A stretch of DNA of 35,284 nt, taken from positions 1 to 35,284 of the forward strand of contig CAAFUD010000036.1 of NCBI GenBank assembly GCA_900766125.1, written 5' to 3'. The stretch comes from an uncultured Veillonella sp. (GTDB lineage Bacteria > Bacillota > Negativicutes > Veillonellales > Veillonellaceae). The notes beneath the pieces are model-generated. The model had not been told where the DNA came from. It saw only the letters and a list, made by a program, of their open reading frames with translations, and ran no database searches. Position numbers and translations under genes: made by a program. The first letter of the stretch is position 1; every line of letters begins with the position of its first letter. Below, one piece after another: positions 22,496-30,904 of the stretch.

Positions 22496-23005
22496 ATGTA
22501 TAAAAAGGTATTAAATATCTTACTCAATTATTACAAGGCTATAAATTCTAAAGAAGTAGTAGAGTTAGTTTTAACACCAGTATTAATATGTATTATTTCA
22601 TACATGTTTTTTAATTCGTCAATTAATAAAGAAGTTGTAATTTCTTTAAACAAAGATGTACTAACTTTGTCAGGACTATTAGTAGCTTTTGGAGTTTGCA
22701 TTATTACATTATTGTTTACTACATATAACAAATCAATATCAGAAGCAAAAGATATAAAAACAGAAAGAAAGGTAAATGGATTTAATATATCATACTTTCA
22801 ATTCATACAGTTAAAAGCATATTATACTGTAATAATGGAGATTTTGGTTGTTGTAATATGTTTTATCAATACAATAATGCTTACTCGATATTATTCTAAT
22901 ATAATTTTCTATGTTTTAATATTTTTTACAGTTCATATAATTTTATCTCTAACTACATTAATAATAAGTATGTTTCATTTATCCTGGAAGGATAGAGGAG
23001 ACTAG
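22496..23005 (+). CDS. Four-helix membrane protein of the accessory unit (RexB-like architecture)
   Basis: A 169-residue protein with four predicted transmembrane segments: about 23-38 (LVLTPVLICIISYMFF), 50-72 (VLTLSGLLVAFGVCIITLLF), 104-124 (YTVIMEILVVVICFINTIML) and 130-156 (IIFYVLIFFTVHIILSLTTL). A charged loop lies between helices 2 and 3. GAAGGAGGTG lies before the ATG at 22496, 20 bp after the soluble partner. It could be a membrane effector (pore or depolarising channel) triggered by the partner. The family is unknown to me. Confidence 0.72.
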   Translation: MYKKVLNILLNYYKAINSKEVVELVLTPVLICIISYMFFNSSINKEVVISLNKDVLTLSGLLVAFGVCIITLLFTTYNKSISEAKDIKTERKVNGFNISYFQFIQLKAYYTVIMEILVVVICFINTIMLTRYYSNIIFYVLIFFTVHIILSLTTLIISMFHLSWKDRGD

Positions 23006-23010
23006 ATTTG

Positions 23011-23043
23011 AAACAATCCTATTAAATAGGATTGTTTTTTTTA
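23011..23043 (+). terminator. Terminator of the two-gene accessory unit
   Basis: ACAATCCTA and TAGGATTGT with a short loop, then TTTTTTTTATT. It begins 6 bp after the membrane protein stop and closes the unit before the terminase genes. Confidence 0.9.
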
Positions 23044-23075
23044 TTCCCAAAACAAACAAATAAAGAGGTGGTGAT

Positions 23076-23768
23076 GTGCAAGATGTCAAAGAAAAGGTAA
23101 AACAAGATTACTTAAAAGGAATGAAACAAAAGGAAATATCATCAAAGTATGACATTAGCTTAAATACTTTAAAGTCATGGATAAAAAGATACAACTGGGC
23201 TAGTGAAAAAAAGAAGGGTGCACCTATAAATAAAAGAGGTGCACCCTTTTCTAATAAAAATTCAGTTGGTCATGGTGCTCCAAAAGAGAATAAGAACGCT
23301 GAAAAGTTTGGTTTCTTCTCAAAATATCTACCCGAAGAAACTAGGGAATTGATACAAGAAATATCTATAAAAGATAAATTTGATATTCTTTGGGAACAGA
23401 TAACAATTCAATACGCAGCAATAATAAGAGCACAGAAGATAATGTATGTTAAAGGCAAGGAAGAAATGGTTAAAGAATTAAAGAAATATGAAAGCACAGA
23501 AAATGGTGAGAAGATAGAGTATGAATTTCAATTTGCATGGGATAGGCAAGCATCTTTTCTTAATGCACAGAGTAGAGCTATGAGTGAACTTAGAAGTTTA
23601 ATTAAACAGTATGATGAAATGATTCATAAGGATTGGAATTTGGCTACAGAGGAGCAGAAAACAAGAGTTGAGAAGTTGAAATGTGAAGTTGATAACCTAA
23701 GTAAAGATGATATTGGAGATGATGAGTTGAAAATAAGTGTAGATTATGGTGATAGAAATGATAGTTAG
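23076..23768 (+). CDS. terS: Terminase small subunit
   Basis: A 230-residue protein. The N-terminal HTH (KQDYLKGMKQKEISSKYDIS, TLKSWIKRYNW) is followed by the Gly-Ala-Pro repeat typical of phage small terminases (KKGAPINKRGAPFSNKN, GHGAPKENKNAEKFGFFSKY) and a helical oligomerisation region. GTG 23076 start with AAGAGGTGGTGAT upstream. It binds the phage packaging site. A terminator-like hairpin lies inside the gene at 23214-23252. The 3' end overlaps the large subunit gene by 23 bp. Confidence 0.92.
   Translation: MQDVKEKVKQDYLKGMKQKEISSKYDISLNTLKSWIKRYNWASEKKKGAPINKRGAPFSNKNSVGHGAPKENKNAEKFGFFSKYLPEETRELIQEISIKDKFDILWEQITIQYAAIIRAQKIMYVKGKEEMVKELKKYESTENGEKIEYEFQFAWDRQASFLNAQSRAMSELRSLIKQYDEMIHKDWNLATEEQKTRVEKLKCEVDNLSKDDIGDDELKISVDYGDRNDS
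23214..23252 (+). other. Terminator-like hairpin inside the small terminase gene
   Basis: AAGGGTGCACCT (23214-23225) and AGGTGCACCCTT (23237-23248) form a 12-bp perfect GC-rich stem followed by TTCT. It encodes part of the repeated GAP motif, so a protein-level cause is possible. Confidence 0.5.
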
Positions 23769-24999
23769 AGTAAATTTTAATCCAGATTTCAAGGAAGCTA
23801 ATTTTACTAAAAAAAGATACAGAGCAATGAAAGGTTCAGCAGGGAGTGGAAAATCTGTTAATGTAGCACAAGACTATATACTAAAGTTAGGAGATAAGAA
23901 GTATCAAGGAGCTAATCTATTAGTAGTTAGAAAGTCAGAAGCTACACATAAGTATTCAACGTATGCAGAGCTTACAGGAGCTATAAATCGTATTTATGGT
24001 AAACAAGCTGATAAGTATTGGAAAACTACTTTAAATCCTTTAGAAATTAAGAGTAAAGTTACTGATAACTCTATAATTTTCAGAGGAGTTAATGATGCAA
24101 AACAAAGAGAAAAATTAAAATCAATTAACTTCTCGAAAGGAAAATTAACATGGGTTTGGTGTGAAGAAGCTACAGAACTTATGGAAAGTGACATAGACAT
24201 ACTAGATGACCGTTTAAGAGGTATTTTAACTAATCCTAACCTATACTATCAAATGACATTTACATTTAATCCAGTCTCAGCTACTCATTGGATAAAAAGA
24301 AAGTATTTTGACTATAAAAATGATGATATATTTACTCATCATAGTACTTATCTACAAAATAGATTCATAGATGAGGCTTACTACAGAAGAATGCAAATGA
24401 GAAAAGAGCAAGACCCAGAAGGGTACAAAGTCTATGGTCTTGGAGAATGGGGAGAAACTGGTGGAGCAATACTTAAAAATTATGTTATACATGAATTTCC
24501 TACAGAATTTGAGTATTTTGACAATATGAGGTTATCACAAGACTTTGGATTTAACCATGCAAATGTAGTACTTAGAATTGGCTTTAAGGATGGAGAATTA
24601 TATATATGTAATGAAATATATGTACATGAAATGGATACTTCAGAAATCATAAAGATTGCAAATAGTAGAGGTTTAGAAAAGACTCTATTTATGTACTGTG
24701 ATAGTGCTGAACCAGATAGAATTAAGATGTGGAAGAGTGCAGGATATAAAGCTAAAGGAGTTAAAAAAGGACCAGGAAGTGTTAAAGCTCAAATAGATTA
24801 TTTGAAACAATTAAGAATACATGTACATCCTAGCTGCACTAATACCATAAAAGAAATACAACAATGGAAATGGAAACAAGATGAAAGAACTGGATTATAT
24901 CTTGATGAACCAGTTGAGTTTATGGATGATGCAATGGCTGCGCTTAGATATTCTATAGATAATAAGCTTAAAAATAATGGAATAAGCTTCTTAAAGTAA
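23758..24999 (+). CDS. terL: Terminase large subunit
   Basis: About 413 residues. The ATPase has Walker A KGSAGSGKSVNVAQ near residue 26 and Walker B LTWVWCEEATEL, with coupling motif TFTFNPVSATHW. The C-terminal nuclease contains LSQDFGFNHANVV, MYCDSAEPDRI and EFMDDAMAALRYSID with conserved Asp residues. It packages DNA through the portal. ATG 23758 (GGTGAT 5 nt upstream) is slightly preferred over ATG 23746. Confidence 0.96.
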   Translation: MIVRVNFNPDFKEANFTKKRYRAMKGSAGSGKSVNVAQDYILKLGDKKYQGANLLVVRKSEATHKYSTYAELTGAINRIYGKQADKYWKTTLNPLEIKSKVTDNSIIFRGVNDAKQREKLKSINFSKGKLTWVWCEEATELMESDIDILDDRLRGILTNPNLYYQMTFTFNPVSATHWIKRKYFDYKNDDIFTHHSTYLQNRFIDEAYYRRMQMRKEQDPEGYKVYGLGEWGETGGAILKNYVIHEFPTEFEYFDNMRLSQDFGFNHANVVLRIGFKDGELYICNEIYVHEMDTSEIIKIANSRGLEKTLFMYCDSAEPDRIKMWKSAGYKAKGVKKGPGSVKAQIDYLKQLRIHVHPSCTNTIKEIQQWKWKQDERTGLYLDEPVEFMDDAMAALRYSIDNKLKNNGISFLK

Positions 25000-25004
25000 A
25001 GGAG

Positions 25005-26444
25005 GTGTTAAATATTTATATAAGTGAAACAGATTTAATAAAAGTTCAGTTAAAAAAAGAGAGCACCTTTAACCTAGTAAAAGTCATAGAACACTACATC
25101 TTAAAGCATAGGCCAGAAAAATATAAACAAGGAGAAGAATACTATTATGGTAATACTGATGTAAACAATAAGAGAAGATATTATCTCTTAGATGGAGCTA
25201 AGGTTGATGATTTTACTAAGGTTAATAATAAAGCAATTAACAACTACCATAAGCTTTTAGTTGACCAAAAAGTGGGCTATAGTGTTGGAAATCCAATCGT
25301 ATTTAATGCAGATGATGATAATCTCACTAAGCTTTTAAATGACTTACTAGGAGAAGAGTTTGACGATACAATAACAGAACTATATCTCAATGCTAGTAAT
25401 AAAGGGGTTGAATGGTTACATCCATATATTAATAGAAAAGGTGAGTTTAAATATGTAATAATTCCAGCTGAAGAAGCAATTCCTATTTGGGATAGTAAAA
25501 GACAGAGGGAATTAGTTGCATTTATTAGGTTTTATTATATTGAAGATATAGATGGAAATAAAATAAAAAGAGTTGAGTACTACACAGAAAATGATGTAAC
25601 TTACTTTGTTGAAAGAGGTAATAGTTTTGTTCAAGAATTTTTATATGATGAATATGGAAAAATGACTGATATACAAGAAGGTCATTTTAGAATAAATAAC
25701 AAAGAACAGGGTTGGGGTAAAGTTCCATTTATACCTTTTAAAAATAATGAAAAGTGTGTCTCAGATTTAACTTTCTATAAATCATTAATAGATATATATG
25801 ACAATAATATTTCTACACTAGCAGATAACTTAGATGAAATACAAGAGGTTATTTATGTATTAAAAGAATATCCAGGAACAAGTCTACAAGAGTTTATAGA
25901 TAATATAAGATACTATAAATCAATTAAAGTAGATGGTGGAGGTGGAGTTGATAAACTAGAGATAAATATACCAGTTGAAGCTAAAAAGGAGCTTCTTGAT
26001 AGATTGGAAAAGAATATAATTATCTTTGGTCAAGGAGTTAATCCAGAATCTCAAAACACAGGTGACAAATCGGGTGTAGCACTTAAATTTTTATATTCAC
26101 TACTTGACTTAAAATGTTCTAAGACTGAAAAGAAGTTTAAAAAAGCAATTAGAGAGCTTTTATGGTTTGTGTGTGAGTATTTAAAGATAAGTGGTAGTAA
26201 GAGCTATGATTATAAAACAGTTCAAATTACTTTTAATCACTCTATGATAATAAATGAAGCTGAAAAGATAGATATGGCAGCTAAATCAACTGGAATTGTA
26301 TCAGATGAAACTATTGTTTCTAACCATCCTTGGGTCGAGGATGTTAATGACGAACTTGAAAGACTTAAAAAACAGGAAGATACTCAAAAAGAGTATGATG
26401 ATTTAATTCCTAATAATCAAGATGGTGTTATAGATGAAACATAA
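25005..26444 (+). CDS. Portal protein (SPP1 gp6-like)
   Basis: 479 residues. Family features are YYYGNTDVNNKRRYYLLDGA, NYHKLLVDQKVGYSVGNPIV, EEAIPIWDSKRQRELVAFIR and NTGDKSGVALKFLYSLLDLK. It forms the 12-mer ring at the capsid vertex. The start is uncertain: GTG 25005 is the only canonical codon in the region, but it lies within AAAGGAGGTG, and the next in-frame codons are TTA, AAT, ATT. Confidence 0.93.
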   Translation: MLNIYISETDLIKVQLKKESTFNLVKVIEHYILKHRPEKYKQGEEYYYGNTDVNNKRRYYLLDGAKVDDFTKVNNKAINNYHKLLVDQKVGYSVGNPIVFNADDDNLTKLLNDLLGEEFDDTITELYLNASNKGVEWLHPYINRKGEFKYVIIPAEEAIPIWDSKRQRELVAFIRFYYIEDIDGNKIKRVEYYTENDVTYFVERGNSFVQEFLYDEYGKMTDIQEGHFRINNKEQGWGKVPFIPFKNNEKCVSDLTFYKSLIDIYDNNISTLADNLDEIQEVIYVLKEYPGTSLQEFIDNIRYYKSIKVDGGGGVDKLEINIPVEAKKELLDRLEKNIIIFGQGVNPESQNTGDKSGVALKFLYSLLDLKCSKTEKKFKKAIRELLWFVCEYLKISGSKSYDYKTVQITFNHSMIINEAEKIDMAAKSTGIVSDETIVSNHPWVEDVNDELERLKKQEDTQKEYDDLIPNNQDGVIDET

Positions 26445-27927
26445 AGATTATTGGAGGAAGAGATTTGAACAATTAGAAGAAGCTCAGAATAATAAAAGTA
26501 TAAAATATTATCTTGAATTAGAAAAACAATATAAACTAGCAATGTCTAATATAGAAAGAGATATACTTATATGGTATAACAGATTCACTGAAAATGAGGG
26601 AATATCTTTATTGGAAGCTAAGAAACTGCTAAATACAAGAGAACTAGAAGAGTTTAAATGGAGTGTAGAAGAATATATTAAATATGGTAAAGAAAATGCT
26701 ATAAATCAAAAGTGGATGAAAGAGTTAGAAAATGCTAGTGCAAGAGTTCATATAACAAGGCTTGAAGCTTTAAAACTGCAAATACAGCAACAAGTAGAAG
26801 TTTTATATGGAAATGAACTTGATGGTATTGATAAACTAATGAGAGATATTTATACAAGTGGATACTATCATACAGCTTTTAATGTTCAACAAGGAGTAAA
26901 CGTTGGTTGGAGTTTAATGAGTCTTGATACTAACAGAATAAATAAAGTTATTTCTAAGCCTTGGACTAGTGATGGATTAAACTTCAGTGAAAGGATTTGG
27001 GGTAAGCATAGACCTGCTTTAGTAAATGAATTACATACTAAGCTAACTCAATCAATTATTAGAGGTGAAAATCCAAAGAAGCTAGTAAATGACTTTGCTA
27101 AGAGATTTAAGGTATCTAAGTCACAAGCTAAGAACTTAATAATGACTGAATCAGCTTTCTTTGCATCAGCTTCAAGAAAAGATTGTTTTAATGATTTAGA
27201 TGTAGAGAAATATGAGATTATTGCTACATTAGATTTAAGAACTTCAAATATATGCAGAGAGTTAGATGGAAAAATATTTGATATGAAAGATTATCAAGTT
27301 GGAATAACAGCTCCACCATTTCATTGTCGTTGTAGGACAACAACAGCTCCTTGGTTCGAGGATGAAGAAGGCTATAGAGCAGCAAGAGGAGAAGATGGAA
27401 AAACATATTATGTACCATCTAGTATGAAGTATAATGAGTGGTATGAGAAGTATGTTAAAAATAATAGTAAACAAACTGGTGCAAAATATACTAAAGGTGA
27501 TATCGAGTGGAATATAAGAAGAGAAGAAGAAGCAGAACTATATTACGATAATATTAGAAATAGAAAAGATGATATTTCCAAAATATCAAAGAATACAAAT
27601 TGGTCAGAAAAAAGTATAGGTCAAATTAAAAATCATATTTTCTACAATACTCATATAATGAGAGATGGAACTAGACGTATGTTGGATTCTGACTATAGTA
27701 TGTCAGTTGCTTGGCAAAGACTTATAAATGGTACATACGAAGATATTGATATTCTCTTATTAAAACATGAATACCTTGAAAGTATATTTGAGAAAAAGTA
27801 TAATATAAGTAACTTAGAAGCCCATAGAATGACTGAGAAAAAGCATGATTGGTATAAAGAATTAATTAAACAGAAAGGAGAGTTTGAAGAAGATGATTGT
27901 CTTAATGAACTTATTAGAAAAGAATAA
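26434..27927 (+). CDS. Minor head morphogenesis protein (SPP1 gp7/Mu F type) with extra C-terminal domain
   Basis: 497 residues. The N-terminal helical region (KDYWRKRFEQLEEAQNNKSI) is followed by the gp7 core (about 160-310) with KLVNDFAKRFKVSKSQAKNL, CRELDGKIFDMKDYQVG and PPFHCRCRTTTAPWF. From about residue 350 a separate domain follows: NWSEKSIGQIKNHIF, SDYSMSVAWQRLINGTYEDI, LLLKHEYLESIFEKKYNISN and AHRMTEKKHDWYK. Such a tail resembles domains at the ends of Firmicute polymorphic toxin-like proteins. The overlapping small gene after it could be a cognate protein. Start ATG 26434 overlaps the portal end by 11 bp. Confidence 0.88.
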   Translation: MKHKDYWRKRFEQLEEAQNNKSIKYYLELEKQYKLAMSNIERDILIWYNRFTENEGISLLEAKKLLNTRELEEFKWSVEEYIKYGKENAINQKWMKELENASARVHITRLEALKLQIQQQVEVLYGNELDGIDKLMRDIYTSGYYHTAFNVQQGVNVGWSLMSLDTNRINKVISKPWTSDGLNFSERIWGKHRPALVNELHTKLTQSIIRGENPKKLVNDFAKRFKVSKSQAKNLIMTESAFFASASRKDCFNDLDVEKYEIIATLDLRTSNICRELDGKIFDMKDYQVGITAPPFHCRCRTTTAPWFEDEEGYRAARGEDGKTYYVPSSMKYNEWYEKYVKNNSKQTGAKYTKGDIEWNIRREEEAELYYDNIRNRKDDISKISKNTNWSEKSIGQIKNHIFYNTHIMRDGTRRMLDSDYSMSVAWQRLINGTYEDIDILLLKHEYLESIFEKKYNISNLEAHRMTEKKHDWYKELIKQKGEFEEDDCLNELIRKE

Positions 27928-28135
27928 TGAATATGTTATATATAGTTATGGATATGAAGAAAATAAGCTTGATGGAAGAATAAAAATATATTTAGATGAT
28001 TTTTATAATTATGAAATAATAAAAGAGTCAAAAGATGAACATATAAGTAAATCAGCAACGTTAAAAGCTATTTCTAAACTTATAAAAGCTGCTAAAAATA
28101 ACGATTTGAAAAAAGAAATGAGTTATCAATGTTAG
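27893..28135 (+). CDS. Small protein after the minor head gene, possible partner or immunity protein
   Basis: 80 residues from ATG 27893 (GGAGAG 10 nt upstream), or 83 from TTG 27884. It overlaps the 3' end of the minor head gene. The sequence has strands and a C-terminal helix (NEYVIYSYGYEENKLDGRIK, ATLKAISKLIKAAKNN). It is followed by a terminator, which is odd inside a head operon and suggests a cassette with the preceding C-terminal domain. Function not established. Confidence 0.65.
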   Translation: MIVLMNLLEKNNEYVIYSYGYEENKLDGRIKIYLDDFYNYEIIKESKDEHISKSATLKAISKLIKAAKNNDLKKEMSYQC

Positions 28136-28174
28136 AAGCACTTACTGAACAATAAATTAGTAGGTGCTTTTATT
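28136..28174 (+). terminator. Terminator within the head operon
   Basis: AAGCACTTACT (28136-28146) and AGTAGGTGCTT (28159-28169), an 11-bp stem with one G-U pair, then TTTATT. Starts right after the stop of the small gene. Confidence 0.75.
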
Positions 28175-28205
28175 ATGTAAAAGTTTAAAAAAGTAGGTAA
28201 TTTTA

Positions 28206-28400
28206 ATGTAAATATTAACTCAAGTTATAGCTGTAGTTTGTGTAGTACAAATCTTTATTAATTGTATTGCTAATGTCAATGTAGGTATTCTTTGCAATAA
28301 ATTAAAAGAAAAAAATGAAGCTAATATAGATAAAGTTTCTGATGAAATTCTAAAGAGAGTAGGAGAAGAATTAAATAAATCACTAGACAAAAGTCTTTAA
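28206..28400 (+). pseudogene. Small membrane-helix ORF with stop at codon 2
   Basis: ATG 28206 is immediately followed by TAA in frame; from 28212 the frame is open for 62 codons to TAA 28398-28400. The product would have an N-terminal hydrophobic helix (ILTQVIAVVCVVQIFINCIA) and a charged helical tail (LKEKNEANIDKVSDEILKRV). No alternative ATG, GTG or TTG start occurs in frame near the beginning. Either a recently inactivated gene or one using a non-standard start such as ATA. Confidence 0.55.
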
Positions 28401-28412
28401 AGACTTTTTTTA
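28389..28412 (+). terminator. Terminator at the end of the small membrane-helix ORF
   Basis: AAAGTCTTTAAAGACTTT is a near-continuous palindrome followed by TTTTATT, overlapping the stop codon at 28398. Confidence 0.65.
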
Positions 28413-28444
28413 TTGTGTAAAAAATGAAAGGAGATATTTAAAAG

Positions 28445-29008
28445 ATGGATTGGTTAGAAGAATTGCTAGAAGGAATAAAAATAGAAAATAACAAAATTGA
28501 TGTAGCTTCTTTACAAAAGTCTATAGAAAAGAAAATAAAAGAGACTACAATTACTCAAGAAGATTATACAAATCTTGAAACACAGCTTAATACAGCTAAT
28601 GAAACTATTAAAAAGTTTGAAGGAGGTATGACAAAAGAAGATGTAGAGAATCTAAAAACAACTTATGAAACTGATAAGAAAACTTTGGAAGAAACCTACA
28701 AAAAAGAAATTGAAGAAAAAGACTTTAATTACTGGTTAGGTGATGCTTTTAAGTCTGTTAAATGTAGGGATGAAATAGCATTAAAAGCTCATTTAGACAT
28801 GGAAGCACTAAGAAATAGTAAAGATAGACAAAAAGCTTTTGAAGAGCAAATAAACCCTTTGAAACAGGATAAAGATTATTTGTTTAATGCAACACTAGAA
28901 GGTGAAGAACCTAAAATAAATACTATAACACCAGGGCAAGAGCCTAAGATAAATGATTTTGGTTTTAATTTTACTGGGGTAAGACCTCATGAAAATAATA
29001 ATAAATAG
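28445..29008 (+). CDS. Scaffold-type minor structural protein (GP20 family)
   Basis: A 187-residue acidic helical protein: coiled coil around residues 35-90 (YTNLETQLNTANETIKKFEG ... TDKKTLEETYKKEIEEKDFN), then FKSVKCRDEIALKAHLDMEA. This layout, just before the capsid gene, is typical of phage scaffolds, which guide capsid assembly and are lost from mature heads. AAAGGAGAT before ATG. Confidence 0.85.
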   Translation: MDWLEELLEGIKIENNKIDVASLQKSIEKKIKETTITQEDYTNLETQLNTANETIKKFEGGMTKEDVENLKTTYETDKKTLEETYKKEIEEKDFNYWLGDAFKSVKCRDEIALKAHLDMEALRNSKDRQKAFEEQINPLKQDKDYLFNATLEGEEPKINTITPGQEPKINDFGFNFTGVRPHENNNK

Positions 29009-29019
29009 GAGGAAATAAA

Positions 29020-29919
29020 ATGGCAGCACTAAATTATGCAAAAGAATATTCAAATGTTTTAGCACAAGCATATCCTTATACTTTAAACTTCGGGGATTTG
29101 TATGCAACACCAAATAATGGAAGATATAGATGGACTGGTTCTAAAACAATAGAAATACCAACTATATCTACAACTGGAAGAGTAGATTCAAACAGAGATA
29201 CAATAGCAGTAGCTCAAAGAAACTATGATAATGCTTGGGAACCTAAGGTATTAACTAATCAAAGGAAATGGTCAACATTGGTTCATCCAGCAGATATAAA
29301 CCAAACTAATTATGTGGCTTCAATAGGCAATATAACAAAAGTATATAATGAGGAACAAAAGTTTCCAGAGATGGATGCTTACTGTATATCTAAAATATAT
29401 GCTGATTGGACCGCATTAGGTAACACAGCAGATACAACTGTTCTTACAACAACAAACGTATTAGAAGTATTTGATAAGTTAATGGAAAAAATGACAGAAG
29501 CTAGAGTACCTGAAAATGGAAGAATATTGTATGTTACTCCAGTAGTAAATACACTTATCAAAAATGCAAAAGAGATACAAAGAACAGTAAACATAAAAGA
29601 TGGTGGAACTTCTTTAAATAGACAAACCACAGATATTGACACAGTTAAAATAATTAAAGTACCATCTAATCTAATGAAAACTGCATATGATTTTACAACT
29701 GGATGGAAAGTAGGCGCAGGAGCTAAACAAATCTTTATGTCCTTAGTTCACCCAAGTGCAATAATTACACCTGTTTCTTATCAGTTCTCTAAGTTAGACG
29801 AACCAACAGCAGTTACAGAGGGAAAATACTTCTACTTTGAAGAAAGTTTTGAGGATGTATTTATATTAAATAAAAAAGCTGATGCAATACAATTTGTTGT
29901 TGAAGGAGCTGGAGCATAA
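29020..29919 (+). CDS. Major capsid protein
   Basis: 299 residues with features of phage coat proteins: ALNYAKEYSNVLAQAYPYTL, YRWTGSKTIEIPTISTTGRV, LTNQRKWSTLVHPADINQTN, RILYVTPVVNTLIKNAKEIQ and IFMSLVHPSAIITPVSYQFS. It follows the scaffold by 11 bp with TAGGAGG before ATG. The order terminase-portal-minor head-scaffold-capsid is standard. Expected to have the HK97 fold. Confidence 0.92.
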   Translation: MAALNYAKEYSNVLAQAYPYTLNFGDLYATPNNGRYRWTGSKTIEIPTISTTGRVDSNRDTIAVAQRNYDNAWEPKVLTNQRKWSTLVHPADINQTNYVASIGNITKVYNEEQKFPEMDAYCISKIYADWTALGNTADTTVLTTTNVLEVFDKLMEKMTEARVPENGRILYVTPVVNTLIKNAKEIQRTVNIKDGGTSLNRQTTDIDTVKIIKVPSNLMKTAYDFTTGWKVGAGAKQIFMSLVHPSAIITPVSYQFSKLDEPTAVTEGKYFYFEESFEDVFILNKKADAIQFVVEGAGA

Positions 29920-30152
29920 TGGCACAAGTAAGGAAATTAAATAGAATATTAACCATAGAAGAGTGTAAAATAGATGATTTCTTAGAGATGGGATATGATT
30001 TGATAGATGAAACTGGTAAGGTAGTAAGGTATGGCAAGTCATTAAATGTAAAAGATTTAATAGCTGAAAATAATATTTTAAGGTCAAAAGTTGAGTCTTT
30101 AGAAGAAGAAAATAAACAGCTTAAAGAGAAAAATAAACTTACTAAAAAGTAG
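29919..30152 (+). CDS. Small head protein with C-terminal coiled coil
   Basis: 77 residues. The N-terminal segment (RILTIEECKIDDFLEMGYDL) is followed by a Leu-zipper-like end (LIAENNILRSKVESLEEENK). Starts one base into the capsid stop (TAATG), so translationally coupled. Possibly a head accessory protein; family not recognised. Confidence 0.7.
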   Translation: MAQVRKLNRILTIEECKIDDFLEMGYDLIDETGKVVRYGKSLNVKDLIAENNILRSKVESLEEENKQLKEKNKLTKK

Positions 30153-30161
30153 GTGAAAATT

Positions 30162-30563
30162 ATGGGAAATAATATAATTGATGATATAGAAAAAAGACTT
30201 GAAAGTTTTGGATATATATTAAAAGATGGGGATAAGTGGTTAATAGATTTTGTAAGAGAAAAAATAGAAAATATTATTAAACTAGATTGTAATATAAAAA
30301 CTATGCCAATTGAATTGAAAGAAATTGAAGTTGATATGATAGTTGGAGAGTTCTTATTTACCAAGAAAAATATGGGGCAATTAGATATAGAAAGCATTAA
30401 CTTTGAAGCTGTAGAAAAGTCTATATCAGAAGGTGATACAAAGGTAGATTTTGCTATAGGAAGTGGCTCTCAAACACCAGAACAACGCTTTGATAGCTTA
30501 GTAGCTTATCTTACTGCTTATGGTAAGAATAAGATATTAACCTTTAGGTGCTTAAGATGGTAA
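30162..30563 (+). CDS. Head-tail connector protein
   Basis: 133 residues from ATG 30162 (AGTAGGTG upstream overlaps the alternative GTG 30153). Helical N-terminus (DDIEKRLESFGYILKDGDKW) and LIDFVREKIENIIKLD are typical of gp6/gp15-type connector adaptors that dock below the portal. Located directly before the stopper-like gene. Confidence 0.75.
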   Translation: MGNNIIDDIEKRLESFGYILKDGDKWLIDFVREKIENIIKLDCNIKTMPIELKEIEVDMIVGEFLFTKKNMGQLDIESINFEAVEKSISEGDTKVDFAIGSGSQTPEQRFDSLVAYLTAYGKNKILTFRCLRW

Positions 30564-30904
30564 GTAAAACTAGAAAAGCAATAGAAATGTTATATAGATA
30601 TAAATGTACTATAGTTGAGTATCAGCCAATCAAAGACCCTGTAACAAAACGAACTAACAATAAAGAAGTGATTGTATTAGAAAATCAACCATGCAAGCTT
30701 TCATATAAAAATATAGTTTCTGCTACAGAAGGAAAATTAGCTAAGCTAGAGCAAACTATTAAACTCTTTATATCTCCAGATATAGAAATTAAAGCAGGTT
30801 CAAAACTTATTATAAATGATAAAGAGTATGTAAGAAGTGGAGAATCAGCTATATATCCAAATCATCAAGAAATAATACTTGAGTTATTTAAGGATAAAGC
30901 ATAA
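30557..30904 (+). CDS. Head-tail adaptor (stopper-like) protein
   Basis: 115 residues from ATG 30557 (TTAGGTG upstream). Beta-rich sequence: RYKCTIVEYQPIKDPVTKRT, LSYKNIVSATEGKLAKLEQT and GSKLIINDKEYVRSGESAIY, consistent with the gp16/stopper group of small beta-barrel head-closure proteins. It overlaps the preceding gene slightly and its stop overlaps the next ATG. Confidence 0.75.
   Translation: MVSKTRKAIEMLYRYKCTIVEYQPIKDPVTKRTNNKEVIVLENQPCKLSYKNIVSATEGKLAKLEQTIKLFISPDIEIKAGSKLIINDKEYVRSGESAIYPNHQEIILELFKDKA

Noticed and set aside
29861..30397. Leftward 178-codon frame over the connector genes
   Set aside because: Antisense to several coupled head genes, low complexity and without a ribosome site.
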